Shown: in pieces, positions 31,064 through 40,456 of the stretch
Position numbering within the stretch: position 1 is the stretch's first letter
Layout of the letters: every line of letters starts with the position of its first letter
Assembly (NCBI GenBank): GCA_937927915.1
Contig: CALGKB010000004.1
Coordinates: forward strand, 434,001-498,000
DNA: 64,000 nt
Reading direction: 5' to 3'
DNA from: an uncultured Pseudanabaenaceae cyanobacterium
GTDB taxonomy: Bacteria; Cyanobacteriota; Cyanobacteriia; Pseudanabaenales; Pseudanabaenaceae
Translations under genes and position numbers: made by a program
Notes under the pieces: model-generated
Told to the model about the DNA's origin: nothing
The model's input: the letters and a program-made list of their open reading frames with translations, nothing else
The model's database searches: none

Positions 31064-33194
31064 GTACCATGCCTACTTGCTCTTGATTAAGAATATTGGC
31101 AATTTGGGTTTGCAGGGCAGGGCTATAAATGCGCAGATAATTCCAATAGTTGGCAAATACTTTCTTCACATAGTCCCTCGTTTCCCGATAGGGAATGCGC
31201 TCCACAAACTCATCCATATCCCCCACGCCTGCTCTCACCCAATTGGCAACTGCCCCCGGTCCCGCGTTGTAACTGGCAACCGCTAACATGGAGTTATTCC
31301 CATAGCGACTGTGGGTATAGCGCAGATACCAAGTGCCAAATTCCACGTTGTCCTGGGGGTTAGTCATGCTGTAATTTTTGCGCCCCAATTTCTCCGCAAT
31401 CCAAGCCGCTGTCTCGGGGATAATTTGCATCAAACCAACGGCATCGGCACTCGATCGGATTGCCTTTTCAAAGCGGGATTCCTGGCGAATTAAGCCAAAC
31501 ACCAAAGCGGGATGGAGATTGCGCTCGGCGGCTCTAGTTTTCACAATTTCCCGATAGGCAAGGGGATAGAGAAAAGTCAAGCGATCGGGGTGTTTTTTCA
31601 ACTCCGGAATTTGACTGGCTTCCTGGGGACTGACATCAATCCAATCCAAACTGTCTAGCTGCCTAATGCCTAGGAGGTAATCCCCCGCCAGCACCCGCAT
31701 AATGCCATCGGTGAAAATCTCCCGCACATTTAACACCCGCTTGCCCCGCGTTGTGAATTGCCACAGGGCAGTGGCATCCTCATCTTCCCCCAAGAGATAC
31801 AGTTCCTGCAAAACTGGCGATCCCGTTGGCAAGGGCGCCCGCCTACCGATCGGTTCTAGGTTGTAGTTGACCTGCTCCACTCCCCCCAAGCTGCCCACAG
31901 GCATACCTAGGGCAGTAGCACTCCGCCAGGCATAGTAGGATTCCCCATGATGGCGTAGGACATGGCGATAGAGTTGCTGGGCACCCGAGCGGTCGCCGAT
32001 TTTTTCCGACCACTTGCCCGCCCAAAAACCTGCCTCTGCCGCTGCTTCACTAGTTTGGTTTTGCAGTTGTAATTGCCGCACAGTGGCGATGGCATCCAGG
32101 AGTTGTCCCGATCGGGCTTTTTGTTTTGCTATTTCCAGGAGCAGTTGGGCGGCGCTATCACTCTGGGGAAATTTCTGCAACAGGGTGGTCAGGGTTGCCT
32201 GGGGATTAGTTTGTAGTACGTCCCGCTCTATATAAAACTTGGCTAGTAAAGCCTCTGCCCCCGCCTGGGGATACCTCTCCACAATCCGATCGGCAAGGGT
32301 AACTGCCTGCTGTGGGGGCAACAACTGCATCAACCGTAGAAGGGCACGGGGTGCCTCTGGACTCTGGGGATAGCGATCGACTACCCCCCGGTAGGCATGG
32401 ATAGCATTTTCCCGCCGATCGGCACGGTGATAACTGCGGGCAAGACGGTAGGCAGTGATAGCATTGGGGGTAGCTTTACTGTAAGCATCCGCCGCCTTGG
32501 TAAAGACAAAATTGTCATAATAGCCCTCGGCAACCGCCCACCATTGGTCAGGAGTAAGGCGCAAGCGCGTAGCCCGATCGAGGTAGGGCAGAATATCAGC
32601 ATCATCAGGGAAGTAGGTGACCAAGCTTATCAACAGGTCAGGGTTTTGCCCCGCTCGCTCCTTGAGGTACCTTTTGGCGAGGGGATGGGAAGGATAACGG
32701 CGCACCAGGGTATCGATGTCTTGTCGATCGTGGGTGACTACCGCCGCCACTGCCGTACTGGGAAAGCGATTGAGGATATTGGTCTGCACAGTAGCTGCCT
32801 CCTCTGTCCGTCCCAGTTGCAAAAGGGCTTGGGAGCGCTTTAGCCAAATATATTCCGTCAGGAGGGGGTAGGATTTTTCTAGGTCAGTTAGGAGTTCCAG
32901 GGCTGGTGCGGGCTGTCCCTGGCGCAGGTACAAGTTAGCTAAAACGTAGCGATGGCGATGGGCTTGGGCACGATCGGTCTGTAACTGCTGGCTATGGTAG
33001 TTGATCTGCTCGGCGGGGGAGAGGGCAAGGGAACGGACAAAGGAAGGGGGGCTAGGTAGATCCGTAGCTGCAGGGACAGTAGGGGCAACCATTTTCTCCC
33101 CCTGTTTCGCCATGAGGGTCAAATTGTAAAACCCCAAACCCGCCGTACCCAGGCTACCAAGCAACAGAACCCAGCTGAACCACCCCTTTGCCAT
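31056..33194 (-). CDS. slt: Soluble lytic murein transglycosylase with TPR-like helical region
   Basis: An N-terminal membrane anchor (residues about 5-27) is followed by about 480 residues of helical TPR/Slt superhelix (for example DAYSKATPNAITAYRLARSY). The C-terminal SLT domain has catalytic Glu in GLIRQESRFEKAIRS, then SADAVGLMQIIPETA and VASYNAGPGAVANW. It cleaves peptidoglycan to 1,6-anhydro products in the periplasm, for turnover or insertion of envelope machines. At 712 residues it is full length for the family. Confidence 0.94.
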   Translation of the reverse strand: MAKGWFSWVLLLGSLGTAGLGFYNLTLMAKQGEKMVAPTVPAATDLPSPPSFVRSLALSPAEQINYHSQQLQTDRAQAHRHRYVLANLYLRQGQPAPALELLTDLEKSYPLLTEYIWLKRSQALLQLGRTEEAATVQTNILNRFPSTAVAAVVTHDRQDIDTLVRRYPSHPLAKRYLKERAGQNPDLLISLVTYFPDDADILPYLDRATRLRLTPDQWWAVAEGYYDNFVFTKAADAYSKATPNAITAYRLARSYHRADRRENAIHAYRGVVDRYPQSPEAPRALLRLMQLLPPQQAVTLADRIVERYPQAGAEALLAKFYIERDVLQTNPQATLTTLLQKFPQSDSAAQLLLEIAKQKARSGQLLDAIATVRQLQLQNQTSEAAAEAGFWAGKWSEKIGDRSGAQQLYRHVLRHHGESYYAWRSATALGMPVGSLGGVEQVNYNLEPIGRRAPLPTGSPVLQELYLLGEDEDATALWQFTTRGKRVLNVREIFTDGIMRVLAGDYLLGIRQLDSLDWIDVSPQEASQIPELKKHPDRLTFLYPLAYREIVKTRAAERNLHPALVFGLIRQESRFEKAIRSSADAVGLMQIIPETAAWIAEKLGRKNYSMTNPQDNVEFGTWYLRYTHSRYGNNSMLAVASYNAGPGAVANWVRAGVGDMDEFVERIPYRETRDYVKKVFANYWNYLRIYSPALQTQIANILNQEQVGMVPK

Positions 33195-33233
33195 AACAAG
33201 ACTCCCCGCTAATCGCCCTGCATCCTAGCACGC

Positions 33234-34925
33234 CTATGGGGAATTGAACAGGGCAAAGGGCAACAGACCCGCCACTACTTGGGGTAGCGCCCCCCAGGAA
33301 AACTTCCACTCAGGCTTGATTAACTCCCACAGCCGCATCACCTCTGCCACGTGCAGGCGATTATCCTCCGTCAAAGCTAACAAAATGCGATTGCGGATAT
33401 ATCTCCCTTCTTCGGAAAGCAAATAGCGCAGACCACTGTGGGCGGCGGGGATGAGATTGAGTTCCCCTTCCGAGCGGGCAATGCGCAACAAATTTTCCAG
33501 GCGATGCCACTGAAACCGATCGTTTTTGAACAGCACCTCTAACAAACGACGGCGCAAACTCTCCGATTCATCCGTGAGCAAACGCTTAGCCACGTAGGGA
33601 TAGGCAATCTGTACAATTCTAAAGTCGGGATTAAGAGTCAGTGCCACCCCCTCCTGGGTAATAACGGAGCGAATAATGAGGGCAAATTTAGCCGGCAAAC
33701 AGAAGGGGTAATCATACATGATCTTAGCAAACCGATCGGTGACTACCTTAAAATTAAAATCCCGCACCCGCTCATTCATAATATCGGCAAATACCGCCTC
33801 CAGGGCAGCGACAATAGGTTTTAAGTCTGTATGGGGCTGCAGAAAACCCAACTTGACGTAATCTTCCCCCAACTTTTCATAATCCTTGTTAATGAGGTGC
33901 ACGACGGAATCCACCAGCTGTTCCTTAGTCTGCAAATCCAGTTGGTCCATCATGCCAAAGTCAATATAAGCCATCTTGCCGTCGTAGGTGGCAAAGAGAT
34001 TACCAGGGTGAGGGTCAGCATGGAAAAAACCAAATTCTAACAACTGCCGCAACCCCGCCATCACCCCAATCCGAATCAGCTGATCCCGATCGAGACCCGC
34101 CGCCTTAATTGCCTCTATATCCGTCAATTTGATGCCATGAATCCACTCCAAAGTTAAGACCCGCTTAGTGGTGTAGCGCCAGTAAATTTTAGGCACCTTA
34201 ATATGGGGGTCATCCTGGAAATACCTGCTAAATTGCTCCGCATTTCTGGCTTCCTGGAGATAGTTAATCTCCTCAAACAACTTGGTGCCAAATTCATCCA
34301 CAATTGCCTCTAAACTGTTGCCTAAATTGAGGGGCAAATAGGGACCAAACCAGCGGGCAAACAGACGAATAATGTATAAATCCAGGGTGAGAACAGGAAT
34401 CAGACCCGGTCTTTGTACCTTGATTGCCACATCCTCCCCTGTGTGTAACTGCGCCCTATATACCTGCCCCAAACTCGCCGCCGCCACAGGCTCAGAGGAA
34501 ATCGAGCGGTAAATTGCCTGGGGACTCTTGCCTAAATCCGCCTGGATAATTTGAAAAGCTACCTCATTACTAAAGGGGGGAAGCTGGTCTTGCAATTTCG
34601 CCAACTCGGTCACAAAGTCAGGGGGCACGAGGTCAGGACGGGTAGAGAGAGCCTGCCCCACCTTGATATAGGTAGGACCCAAGGCTGTAATGATACAGCG
34701 CAACTGCTCTGCCCTAGCTAGGGGGGACTGCCCCGTCAATTTGTCCCACAGCAACCCCACCACAAAGGACAAAAATGCCCCCATAGTCTGCAGAACCCGC
34801 CCCATGACCAGGAGAGGACGCTTAGCATAGTAGTTAGCAATGACCTGGGGGTCGTAAACTTCCAACTCCGTCAATTTTGTCACAGCTTGTCTTAAAGGTC
34901 CTTCTAAAAAATGTACTATCTGCAA
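33234..34925 (-). CDS. ABC1/UbiB/AarF-family atypical kinase
   Basis: The 563-residue protein carries the UbiB-family signatures: the KxGQ motif in YIKVGQALSTRPDLVP, AAASLGQVYRA in place of the glycine loop, AIKVQRPG for the lysine, and FFHADPHPGNLF for the catalytic loop. A C-terminal membrane-associated region follows. The family supports prenyl-quinone and lipid metabolism. The only standard start codon in frame is TTG at 34925, with no ribosome-binding site; a 9-bp inverted repeat lies 7 bases upstream. It is divergent from kaiA. Confidence 0.92.
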   Translation of the reverse strand: MQIVHFLEGPLRQAVTKLTELEVYDPQVIANYYAKRPLLVMGRVLQTMGAFLSFVVGLLWDKLTGQSPLARAEQLRCIITALGPTYIKVGQALSTRPDLVPPDFVTELAKLQDQLPPFSNEVAFQIIQADLGKSPQAIYRSISSEPVAAASLGQVYRAQLHTGEDVAIKVQRPGLIPVLTLDLYIIRLFARWFGPYLPLNLGNSLEAIVDEFGTKLFEEINYLQEARNAEQFSRYFQDDPHIKVPKIYWRYTTKRVLTLEWIHGIKLTDIEAIKAAGLDRDQLIRIGVMAGLRQLLEFGFFHADPHPGNLFATYDGKMAYIDFGMMDQLDLQTKEQLVDSVVHLINKDYEKLGEDYVKLGFLQPHTDLKPIVAALEAVFADIMNERVRDFNFKVVTDRFAKIMYDYPFCLPAKFALIIRSVITQEGVALTLNPDFRIVQIAYPYVAKRLLTDESESLRRRLLEVLFKNDRFQWHRLENLLRIARSEGELNLIPAAHSGLRYLLSEEGRYIRNRILLALTEDNRLHVAEVMRLWELIKPEWKFSWGALPQVVAGLLPFALFNSP

Positions 34926-34932
34926 CGCTTTT

Positions 34933-34962
34933 GTTATGTTACTTAATTTAATTTAACATAAC
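34933..34962. repeat. Perfect 9-bp inverted repeat between ABC1 kinase gene and kaiA
   Basis: GTTATGTTA (34933-34941) and TAACATAAC (34954-34962) are exact reverse complements around a 12-base AT-only-but-one centre. It sits 7 bases before the TTG start of the ABC1 kinase gene and 82 bases before kaiA. It could be an operator shared by the divergent genes or an mRNA hairpin occupying the kinase gene's ribosome-binding region. Confidence 0.6.
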
Positions 34963-35044
34963 TAAGGGGATTATGCCCGCCGACTGACTGGAAAAGCAGT
35001 AAAACCATTTATCATACATACTTACAGAGGCTTATTGATTCCCT

Positions 35045-35767
35045 GTGTCACTCCACATTGGCTACATACCTGGGGCAAACGCTCCCCCCAATCTCCACGA
35101 GTTGTTACCCCCCGATCGGTATAAGCTCGTACCCGTCACCTATTTGACGGAGGACACCAACTTAGACTGCCTACTGGTTTTTGATGAGGAAATCCCTACT
35201 TTACATCTGCCGATCGTGGTTATCAGTGAAAAAATTGTTGATCCCCAGGTTGTGCACATTCCCCCCCAACATATCGCCAATTTACCCCACTATATTGAGC
35301 AGTCCATCAGGCAGTTTTTGCACCGCCTCGATCGTTCCCAGGTCATCACAGAACAGCAGCAAAAATTAGCGCAAAAATTAAAGGAGAGGTTAGGTTATTT
35401 GGGGGTATATTACAAGCGTGACCCCAATCAATTCCTGCGAGCTATGCCCCCCGATGAGCGGCGTGCTTACCTAGCAAAGTTGACAGAAATCTACAAGTCC
35501 ATTATTTTAGAATACTTCAAAGAAAGCCCTGACCACCTCAATCAAAAAATCGATGAATTTGCCAGTATGGCGTTTTTAGCGGATGTCTCGGTTTCCCAGA
35601 TTCTGGAAATTCACATGAACTTGATGGAACAGTTGAGCAAACAATTGCGTATCGAGGGGCACAAGGACGAGGTTCTGTTAGATTATAGAATTACCCTCAT
35701 TGATGTCATTGCCCACCTCTGCGAAATGTATCGTCGTTCTATTCCGCCAAAGGCAGGTAACCTATGA
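35045..35767 (+). CDS. kaiA: Circadian clock protein KaiA (compact N-terminal domain)
   Basis: KaiA stimulates KaiC autophosphorylation. The C-terminal four-helix domain (about residues 105-240) is well conserved: [28 protein letters not shown] and [18 protein letters not shown]. The N-terminal pseudo-receiver is only about 95 residues, against about 135 in the 284-residue Synechococcus elongatus protein, though [15 protein letters not shown] and LPIVVISEK still align. An in-frame TGA at 35036 limits the start to GTG 35045, with AGAGG 14 bases upstream. It overlaps kaiB by ATGA. Confidence 0.95.
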   Translation: MSLHIGYIPGANAPPNLHELLPPDRYKLVPVTYLTEDTNLDCLLVFDEEIPTLHLPIVVISEKIVDPQVVHIPPQHIANLPHYIEQSIRQFLHRLDRSQVITEQQQKLAQKLKERLGYLGVYYKRDPNQFLRAMPPDERRAYLAKLTEIYKSIILEYFKESPDHLNQKIDEFASMAFLADVSVSQILEIHMNLMEQLSKQLRIEGHKDEVLLDYRITLIDVIAHLCEMYRRSIPPKAGNL

Positions 35768-36069
35768 CCCCTCTACGCAAAGCCTACGTCCTCAAACTCT
35801 ATGTGGCGGGAAACACCATCAATTCCCTGCGCGCCCTCAAAACTCTCAACGAAATCTTGGAGAAGGACTTCCAAGGTATCTACACCCTCAAAGTAATTGA
35901 TGTCCTCAAAAACCCCCAACTGGCAGAGGAGGATAAAATTCTCGCTACCCCCACCCTGGCGAAAGTTTTGCCCCCTCCTTTGCGTAAAATTATTGGGGAC
36001 CTATCCGATCGTGAGAAAGTATTAGTTGGACTAGATTTACTCTACGAGGACTTACAGGAGCATGACTAA
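35764..36069 (+). CDS. kaiB: Circadian clock protein KaiB
   Basis: KaiB binds phosphorylated KaiC, sequesters KaiA and recruits output kinases. The 101-residue fold-switching protein has the family opening [20 protein letters not shown], then [24 protein letters not shown] and the C-terminal [24 protein letters not shown]. The ATG overlaps the kaiA stop by four bases (ATGA) and the gene's end overlaps kaiC by 8 bases. Confidence 0.98.
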   Translation: MTPLRKAYVLKLYVAGNTINSLRALKTLNEILEKDFQGIYTLKVIDVLKNPQLAEEDKILATPTLAKVLPPPLRKIIGDLSDREKVLVGLDLLYEDLQEHD

Positions 36070-37594
36070 TTCCGACCAGCAGCGCGGTATCAAAAAGCTA
36101 CGCACAATGATTGAGGGGTTAGATGACATCACCCACGGTGGCTTACCTATGGGTAGGGCGACGTTAGTCAGCGGTACGGCAGGTACGGGTAAGACCCTCT
36201 TGGCAGTGCAGTTTCTCCACAATGGCATTGTTCACCTAGATGAACCAGGGATATTTGTCACCTTTGAGGAATCCCCCGAGGACATCATCAAGAATGCCTA
36301 CAGTTTTAATTGGGATTTGCCCAAATTGATCGCCCAGGGGAAGTTGTTTATTCTGGATGCGTCGCCGGATCCGGAGGGGCAAGAAATTGTGGGGGAGTTT
36401 GATCTCTCTGCCCTGATTGAGCGCATTCACTACGCCATTGTCAAGTACAAAGCAAAGCGGGTAGCGATCGATTCCATCAGTGCCATTTTCCAGCAGTACG
36501 ACTCCATTTCTTTGGTGCGGCGGGAGATGTTTCGCCTCGTGGCACGCCTGAAATCCCTGGGGGTGACAACGGTGATGACGGCAGAGCGGGTGGATGAATA
36601 TGGTCCTGTGGCCCGCTTTGGGGTGGAGGAGTTTGTCTCCGACAATGTGATTATTTTGCGCAATGTGTTGGAGGGAGAACGGCGGCACCGCACGGCAGAG
36701 ATTTTGAAACTGCGGGGTACAACCCACATGAAGGGGGAGTTTCCCTTTACAATGACCAGTCAGGGGATCAATATCTTTCCTTTGGGGGCTATGCGCTTGA
36801 CCCAAAAATCTTCCAATGTACGGGTGTCCTCAGGCATCAAAACCCTGGATGAGATGTGTGGGGGTGGCTATTTCAAGGACTCCATTATTTTGATTACGGG
36901 GGCAACGGGGACGGGCAAGACCCTAATGGTCACCAAGTTTTTAGAGGATGGTTGCAAGAATGGGGAGAGGGCAATTCTGTTTGCCTATGAGGAGTCACGG
37001 GCGCAGCTTTCCCGCAATGCTTCCTCCTGGGGGACGGATTTGGAGAAGCTGGAGAACAGCGGCGTGCTCCGTATTATTTGCACCTACCCAGAAGCTACGG
37101 GTTTGGAAGACCACCTGCAACAAATTAAGACGGAAATTGACAATTTCAAACCCACTAGAATTGCTATAGATTCCCTCTCTGCCCTAGCGCGGGGGGTGAG
37201 CAACAATACGTTCCGCCAGTTTGTGATTGGGCTGACGGGCTTTGTCAAGCAGGAGGAAATTACGGGCTTATTTACTAACACCACGGACCAGTTCATGGGT
37301 TCCCACTCCATCACGGAGTCCCACATTTCTACAATTACGGACACCATCATTTTGCTGCAGTACGTGGAAATTCGAGGTGAGATGTCCAGGGCGGTGAATG
37401 TGTTTAAGATGCGGGGGTCTTGGCATGACAGTCGCATTCGCGAGTATGTGATTACGGACCAGGGGGCGCAGATCAAAGACTCCTTCCAGGGCTTTGAGCG
37501 CATTCTCAGCGGTTCTCCCACCAGGGTATCCATCGATGAGAAGTCGGAACTGTCGCGCATTATGCGAGGGGTGCAATCTGACCCTGACCTATGA
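36062..37594 (+). CDS. kaiC: Circadian clock ATPase/autokinase KaiC
   Basis: KaiC is the hexameric clock core with duplicated RecA-like domains. CI has Walker A GTAGTGKT (38-45) and CII has GATGTGKT (about 280-287). The autophosphorylation pair is S423/T424 in [10 protein letters not shown], with T418 as the third site, corresponding to S431/T432/T426 of S. elongatus. The C-terminal KaiA-binding tail ([17 protein letters not shown]) is present. The 510-residue length is near normal. Starts inside the kaiB end; the stop overlaps panC/cmk by ATGA. Confidence 0.98.
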   Translation: MTNSDQQRGIKKLRTMIEGLDDITHGGLPMGRATLVSGTAGTGKTLLAVQFLHNGIVHLDEPGIFVTFEESPEDIIKNAYSFNWDLPKLIAQGKLFILDASPDPEGQEIVGEFDLSALIERIHYAIVKYKAKRVAIDSISAIFQQYDSISLVRREMFRLVARLKSLGVTTVMTAERVDEYGPVARFGVEEFVSDNVIILRNVLEGERRHRTAEILKLRGTTHMKGEFPFTMTSQGINIFPLGAMRLTQKSSNVRVSSGIKTLDEMCGGGYFKDSIILITGATGTGKTLMVTKFLEDGCKNGERAILFAYEESRAQLSRNASSWGTDLEKLENSGVLRIICTYPEATGLEDHLQQIKTEIDNFKPTRIAIDSLSALARGVSNNTFRQFVIGLTGFVKQEEITGLFTNTTDQFMGSHSITESHISTITDTIILLQYVEIRGEMSRAVNVFKMRGSWHDSRIREYVITDQGAQIKDSFQGFERILSGSPTRVSIDEKSELSRIMRGVQSDPDL

Positions 37595-39087
37595 CCAGGA
37601 TTTTCCGCAGGGTAGCGGCTCTGCGCTGTTGGCGACGATCCTTGGTGGGGGATGTGGGGTTTGTCCCCACGATGGGTGCTCTGCATAGGGGGCATGGCAG
37701 TCTCATGGAGCGGGCAAGGCGGGAGAATCGCTATGTGATTGTTAGCATTTTTGTCAATCCGATGCAGTTTGGTCCCCAGGAGGATTTCCACCGTTATCCC
37801 CGTACCTGGGAAGCGGATGTGCAGCTATGTCAGTCCTTGGGGGTGGATGCCATTTTTGCTCCCCTGCCGGCGGAGGTAGTCCCCAGTTTCCGGGTTGTCC
37901 CTCCCCCAGAGATGGTACAAGTCCTCTGTGGTCCCCATCGCCCTGGGCACTTTGAGGGGGTTTGTACGATCGTGCTCCAGCTTCTCAACATCGTCCAACC
38001 CGATCGGGTCTATTTGGGGCAAAAGGACGGGCAACAGGTGGCTATCGTGGCGCGGATGGTAGAGGAATTTCATCTGCCGGTGCAGGTAGTGCGCTGTCCG
38101 ACGGTGCGGGAGGCATCGGGCTTGGCTTTAAGTTCTCGCAACCGTTATTTGCAGGGGGAGGAGCAGAGGGTGGCAACTTTGCTCTATCAAGCCCTAGCCT
38201 TGGCGGTTAAGGAGTTTGAGGGGGGAGAGCGATCGGTAGGAAATTTGATTAAATCTATGGAAAATTTCTTGCGTCCCTACCCCCAACTAAGGTTACAGTA
38301 TATCGAATGTGTGGATTTGGAGACCCTCACTCCCCTCGATGTCATTATGGATGGTATGACGGCTATGTTGGCAATCGCTGGCTATGTGGGCAATACCCGC
38401 CTCATCGACAATGTCCTGTTGCAAAAACGCCGCCCGATCGTGGCGATTGACGGTCCGGCGGGGGCAGGGAAATCAACGGTGGCAAAGTTGGTAGCAGAAA
38501 AGTTGGGCTTAGTCTATCTGGATACGGGGGCAATGTACCGCGCCATTACCTGGAGTGTCCTGCAGGCAGGGATTGACCTAGAGGACAAGAGCGCGATCGT
38601 GGAGTTAGCTAGCAACCTCAATTTGCGGGTTACCAGCGATGCCCAGATTTTTGTCAATGGGGAAAACGTCACCCAGGTCATTCGGCAGCAGGCGGTCACG
38701 GCAGCAGTTTCTACTGTGGCGGCAATCCCAGAGGTGCGGGCAATTCTAGTCAAGGAACAGCAGGCACTCGGAAAAGCGGGGGGTGTGGTCATGGAGGGCA
38801 GGGACATTGGCACCCATGTCTTTCCCCAGGCAGAGGTGAAAATTTTTCTCACTGCTTCTGTGGCAGAGCGGGCTAGACGGAGACAGCGGGATTTACAACA
38901 GCGGCAATTGGAGGTACCCGATTTGGCGGAAATTCAAAAATCCATCGAGGAGCGGGACTACAAGGACATGCATCGCCCCATTTCTCCCCTGCGGCAGGCG
39001 GAGGATGCTATCAGAATTGATACGGACGGCATGACGATCGAGGAAGTGGTCGATAAAATCATCAGTCTATGGCAGGAACGGCTATGA
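37591..39087 (+). CDS. panC/cmk: Bifunctional pantothenate synthetase/cytidylate kinase (PanC-Cmk fusion)
   Basis: Residues 1 to about 275 are pantoate-beta-alanine ligase, with [35 protein letters not shown] and SSRNRYL. Residues from about 281 are CMP kinase, with P-loop [21 protein letters not shown] and [10 protein letters not shown]. The fusion is characteristic of cyanobacteria, linking coenzyme A and nucleotide synthesis genes. The N-terminus is short and the first residues are unusually arginine-rich. Start overlaps the kaiC stop by ATGA, tying a metabolic gene to the clock operon. Confidence 0.97.
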   Translation: MTRIFRRVAALRCWRRSLVGDVGFVPTMGALHRGHGSLMERARRENRYVIVSIFVNPMQFGPQEDFHRYPRTWEADVQLCQSLGVDAIFAPLPAEVVPSFRVVPPPEMVQVLCGPHRPGHFEGVCTIVLQLLNIVQPDRVYLGQKDGQQVAIVARMVEEFHLPVQVVRCPTVREASGLALSSRNRYLQGEEQRVATLLYQALALAVKEFEGGERSVGNLIKSMENFLRPYPQLRLQYIECVDLETLTPLDVIMDGMTAMLAIAGYVGNTRLIDNVLLQKRRPIVAIDGPAGAGKSTVAKLVAEKLGLVYLDTGAMYRAITWSVLQAGIDLEDKSAIVELASNLNLRVTSDAQIFVNGENVTQVIRQQAVTAAVSTVAAIPEVRAILVKEQQALGKAGGVVMEGRDIGTHVFPQAEVKIFLTASVAERARRRQRDLQQRQLEVPDLAEIQKSIEERDYKDMHRPISPLRQAEDAIRIDTDGMTIEEVVDKIISLWQERL

Positions 39088-39107
39088 ACTATGAGGGAGG
39101 AGAGGCG

Positions 39108-39629
39108 ATGACGGTATTTGAAGGCAATTTCACGGACACGGAAAACCTGCATTTTGCCCTGGTGATGGGGCGCTTCAATGACCTAGTGATGTCACGGTTG
39201 GTGCAGGGCTGTGTGGATGCCCTCCTACGCCATGGGGTAAAAGAGAGCCATATCGATCGGGCATGGGTGCCGGGCAGCTTTGAGATTCCCCTGGTGGCGC
39301 GGGAGTTGGCTTTGACGGGGCATTACGATGCTGTGATCTGTCTAGGGGCAATCATTCGGGGGGACACACCCCACTTTGACTATGTGGCGGCGGAGGCGGC
39401 TAAGGGCATTGCGGCAGCGTCTTTGCAGACGGGGGTACCGATTATCTTCGGCATTGTGACAGCGGACAACATGCAGCAGGCACTGGAGCGGGCAGGGATC
39501 AAGGTGAACAAGGGGTGGGAATACGCCCTCAACGCCATTGAGATGGCAAATTTGCTCCGTCACATCCGCAAAGTTACAGCAGTCCGCCCGGAGCGCTATA
39601 ATGCCATACCACCAGGGACAGATCAGTGA
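39108..39629 (+). CDS. ribH: 6,7-dimethyl-8-ribityllumazine synthase
   Basis: RibH makes the riboflavin precursor lumazine. The 173-residue product begins TVFEGNF, then [37 protein letters not shown] (catalytic His) and [15 protein letters not shown] 39108 is chosen because GGAGGAG lies 6 bases upstream; an upstream ATG at 39084, overlapping the panC/cmk stop, would add eight residues not usual for the family. It follows panC/cmk after 20 bases. Confidence 0.95.
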   Translation: MTVFEGNFTDTENLHFALVMGRFNDLVMSRLVQGCVDALLRHGVKESHIDRAWVPGSFEIPLVARELALTGHYDAVICLGAIIRGDTPHFDYVAAEAAKGIAAASLQTGVPIIFGIVTADNMQQALERAGIKVNKGWEYALNAIEMANLLRHIRKVTAVRPERYNAIPPGTDQ

Positions 39630-40456
39630 TGAAGGCTTACCTTGCTGCCGCGGTACAAATGACCAGCACCCCTGATTTGGAGCGCAATCTCAGTCAGGCG
39701 GAAGACCTCATTCAACTAGCCGTCAATCGGGGGGCGGAGTTGGTCGCTCTGCCGGAGAACTTCCCCTTTTTGGGGGACGAGGAGGAAAAGCGCCAGAAGG
39801 CCAGCACGATCGCTGATAGGAGCGAAAAATTCCTCAAAACTATGGCGCAGCGCTACCAGATCACGATTTTGGGGGGAGGTTATCCCGTCCCTGCCACAGA
39901 GGGCAAGTTTTACAACACGGCGCTCCTGGTGGGACCGCAGGGGGAAGAACTAGCCCGTTACCACAAAATCCATCTTTTTGATGTCAATCTCCCCGATGGC
40001 AACACCTACCGCGAGTCCGCCACTATCTTGGCAGGGAAAGAACTGCCCCCCGTCTATCGCTCTGAGACTTTGGGGAATTTGGGTCTCTCGGTTTGTTATG
40101 ATGTGCGCTTCCCCGAACTCTATCGCCATTTAGCCCAGCAGGGGGCGCAGATTTTCTTTGTCCCCGCTGCTTTTACTGCCTTTACGGGGAAAGACCACTG
40201 GCAAGTCCTGCTACAAGCCAGAGCGATCGAGAACACCTGTTATGTGATTGCCGCTGCCCAGGTGGGAACCCACTACGAGCGCCGCCAGTCCCATGGTCAC
40301 GCCATGATTGTCGATCCCTGGGGGACAATTTTGGCAGATGCGGGGAATACACCGGGAGTAGCGATCGCGGAAATTCAACCCGCCCGCCTAGAGCAAGTGC
40401 GCCGCCAAATGCCCTCCCTGCAACACATGACCTGGAGTTGCACCGTCAGTCTTTAA
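39629..40456 (+). CDS. Carbon-nitrogen hydrolase (Nit1/Nit2-like omega-amidase family)
   Basis: The nitrilase-superfamily triad is visible as Glu in LVALPENFPFLGD, Lys in RYHKIHLFDV and Cys in LSVCYDVRFPEL. The branch resembles Nit1/Nit2, which repair deaminated glutathione or hydrolyse omega-amides. The 275-residue frame begins at ATG 39629, sharing one base with the ribH stop (TGATG). Its last 11 bases overlap the convergent mltA. Confidence 0.92.
   Translation: MKAYLAAAVQMTSTPDLERNLSQAEDLIQLAVNRGAELVALPENFPFLGDEEEKRQKASTIADRSEKFLKTMAQRYQITILGGGYPVPATEGKFYNTALLVGPQGEELARYHKIHLFDVNLPDGNTYRESATILAGKELPPVYRSETLGNLGLSVCYDVRFPELYRHLAQQGAQIFFVPAAFTAFTGKDHWQVLLQARAIENTCYVIAAAQVGTHYERRQSHGHAMIVDPWGTILADAGNTPGVAIAEIQPARLEQVRRQMPSLQHMTWSCTVSL

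Noticed and set aside
34926-35044. Possible longer KaiA from an upstream start
   Set aside because: TGA at 35036-35038 is in frame immediately before GTG 35045.
36236-36805. 189-codon minus-strand ORF antisense to kaiC
   Set aside because: Shadow of the conserved CI domain coding sequence.
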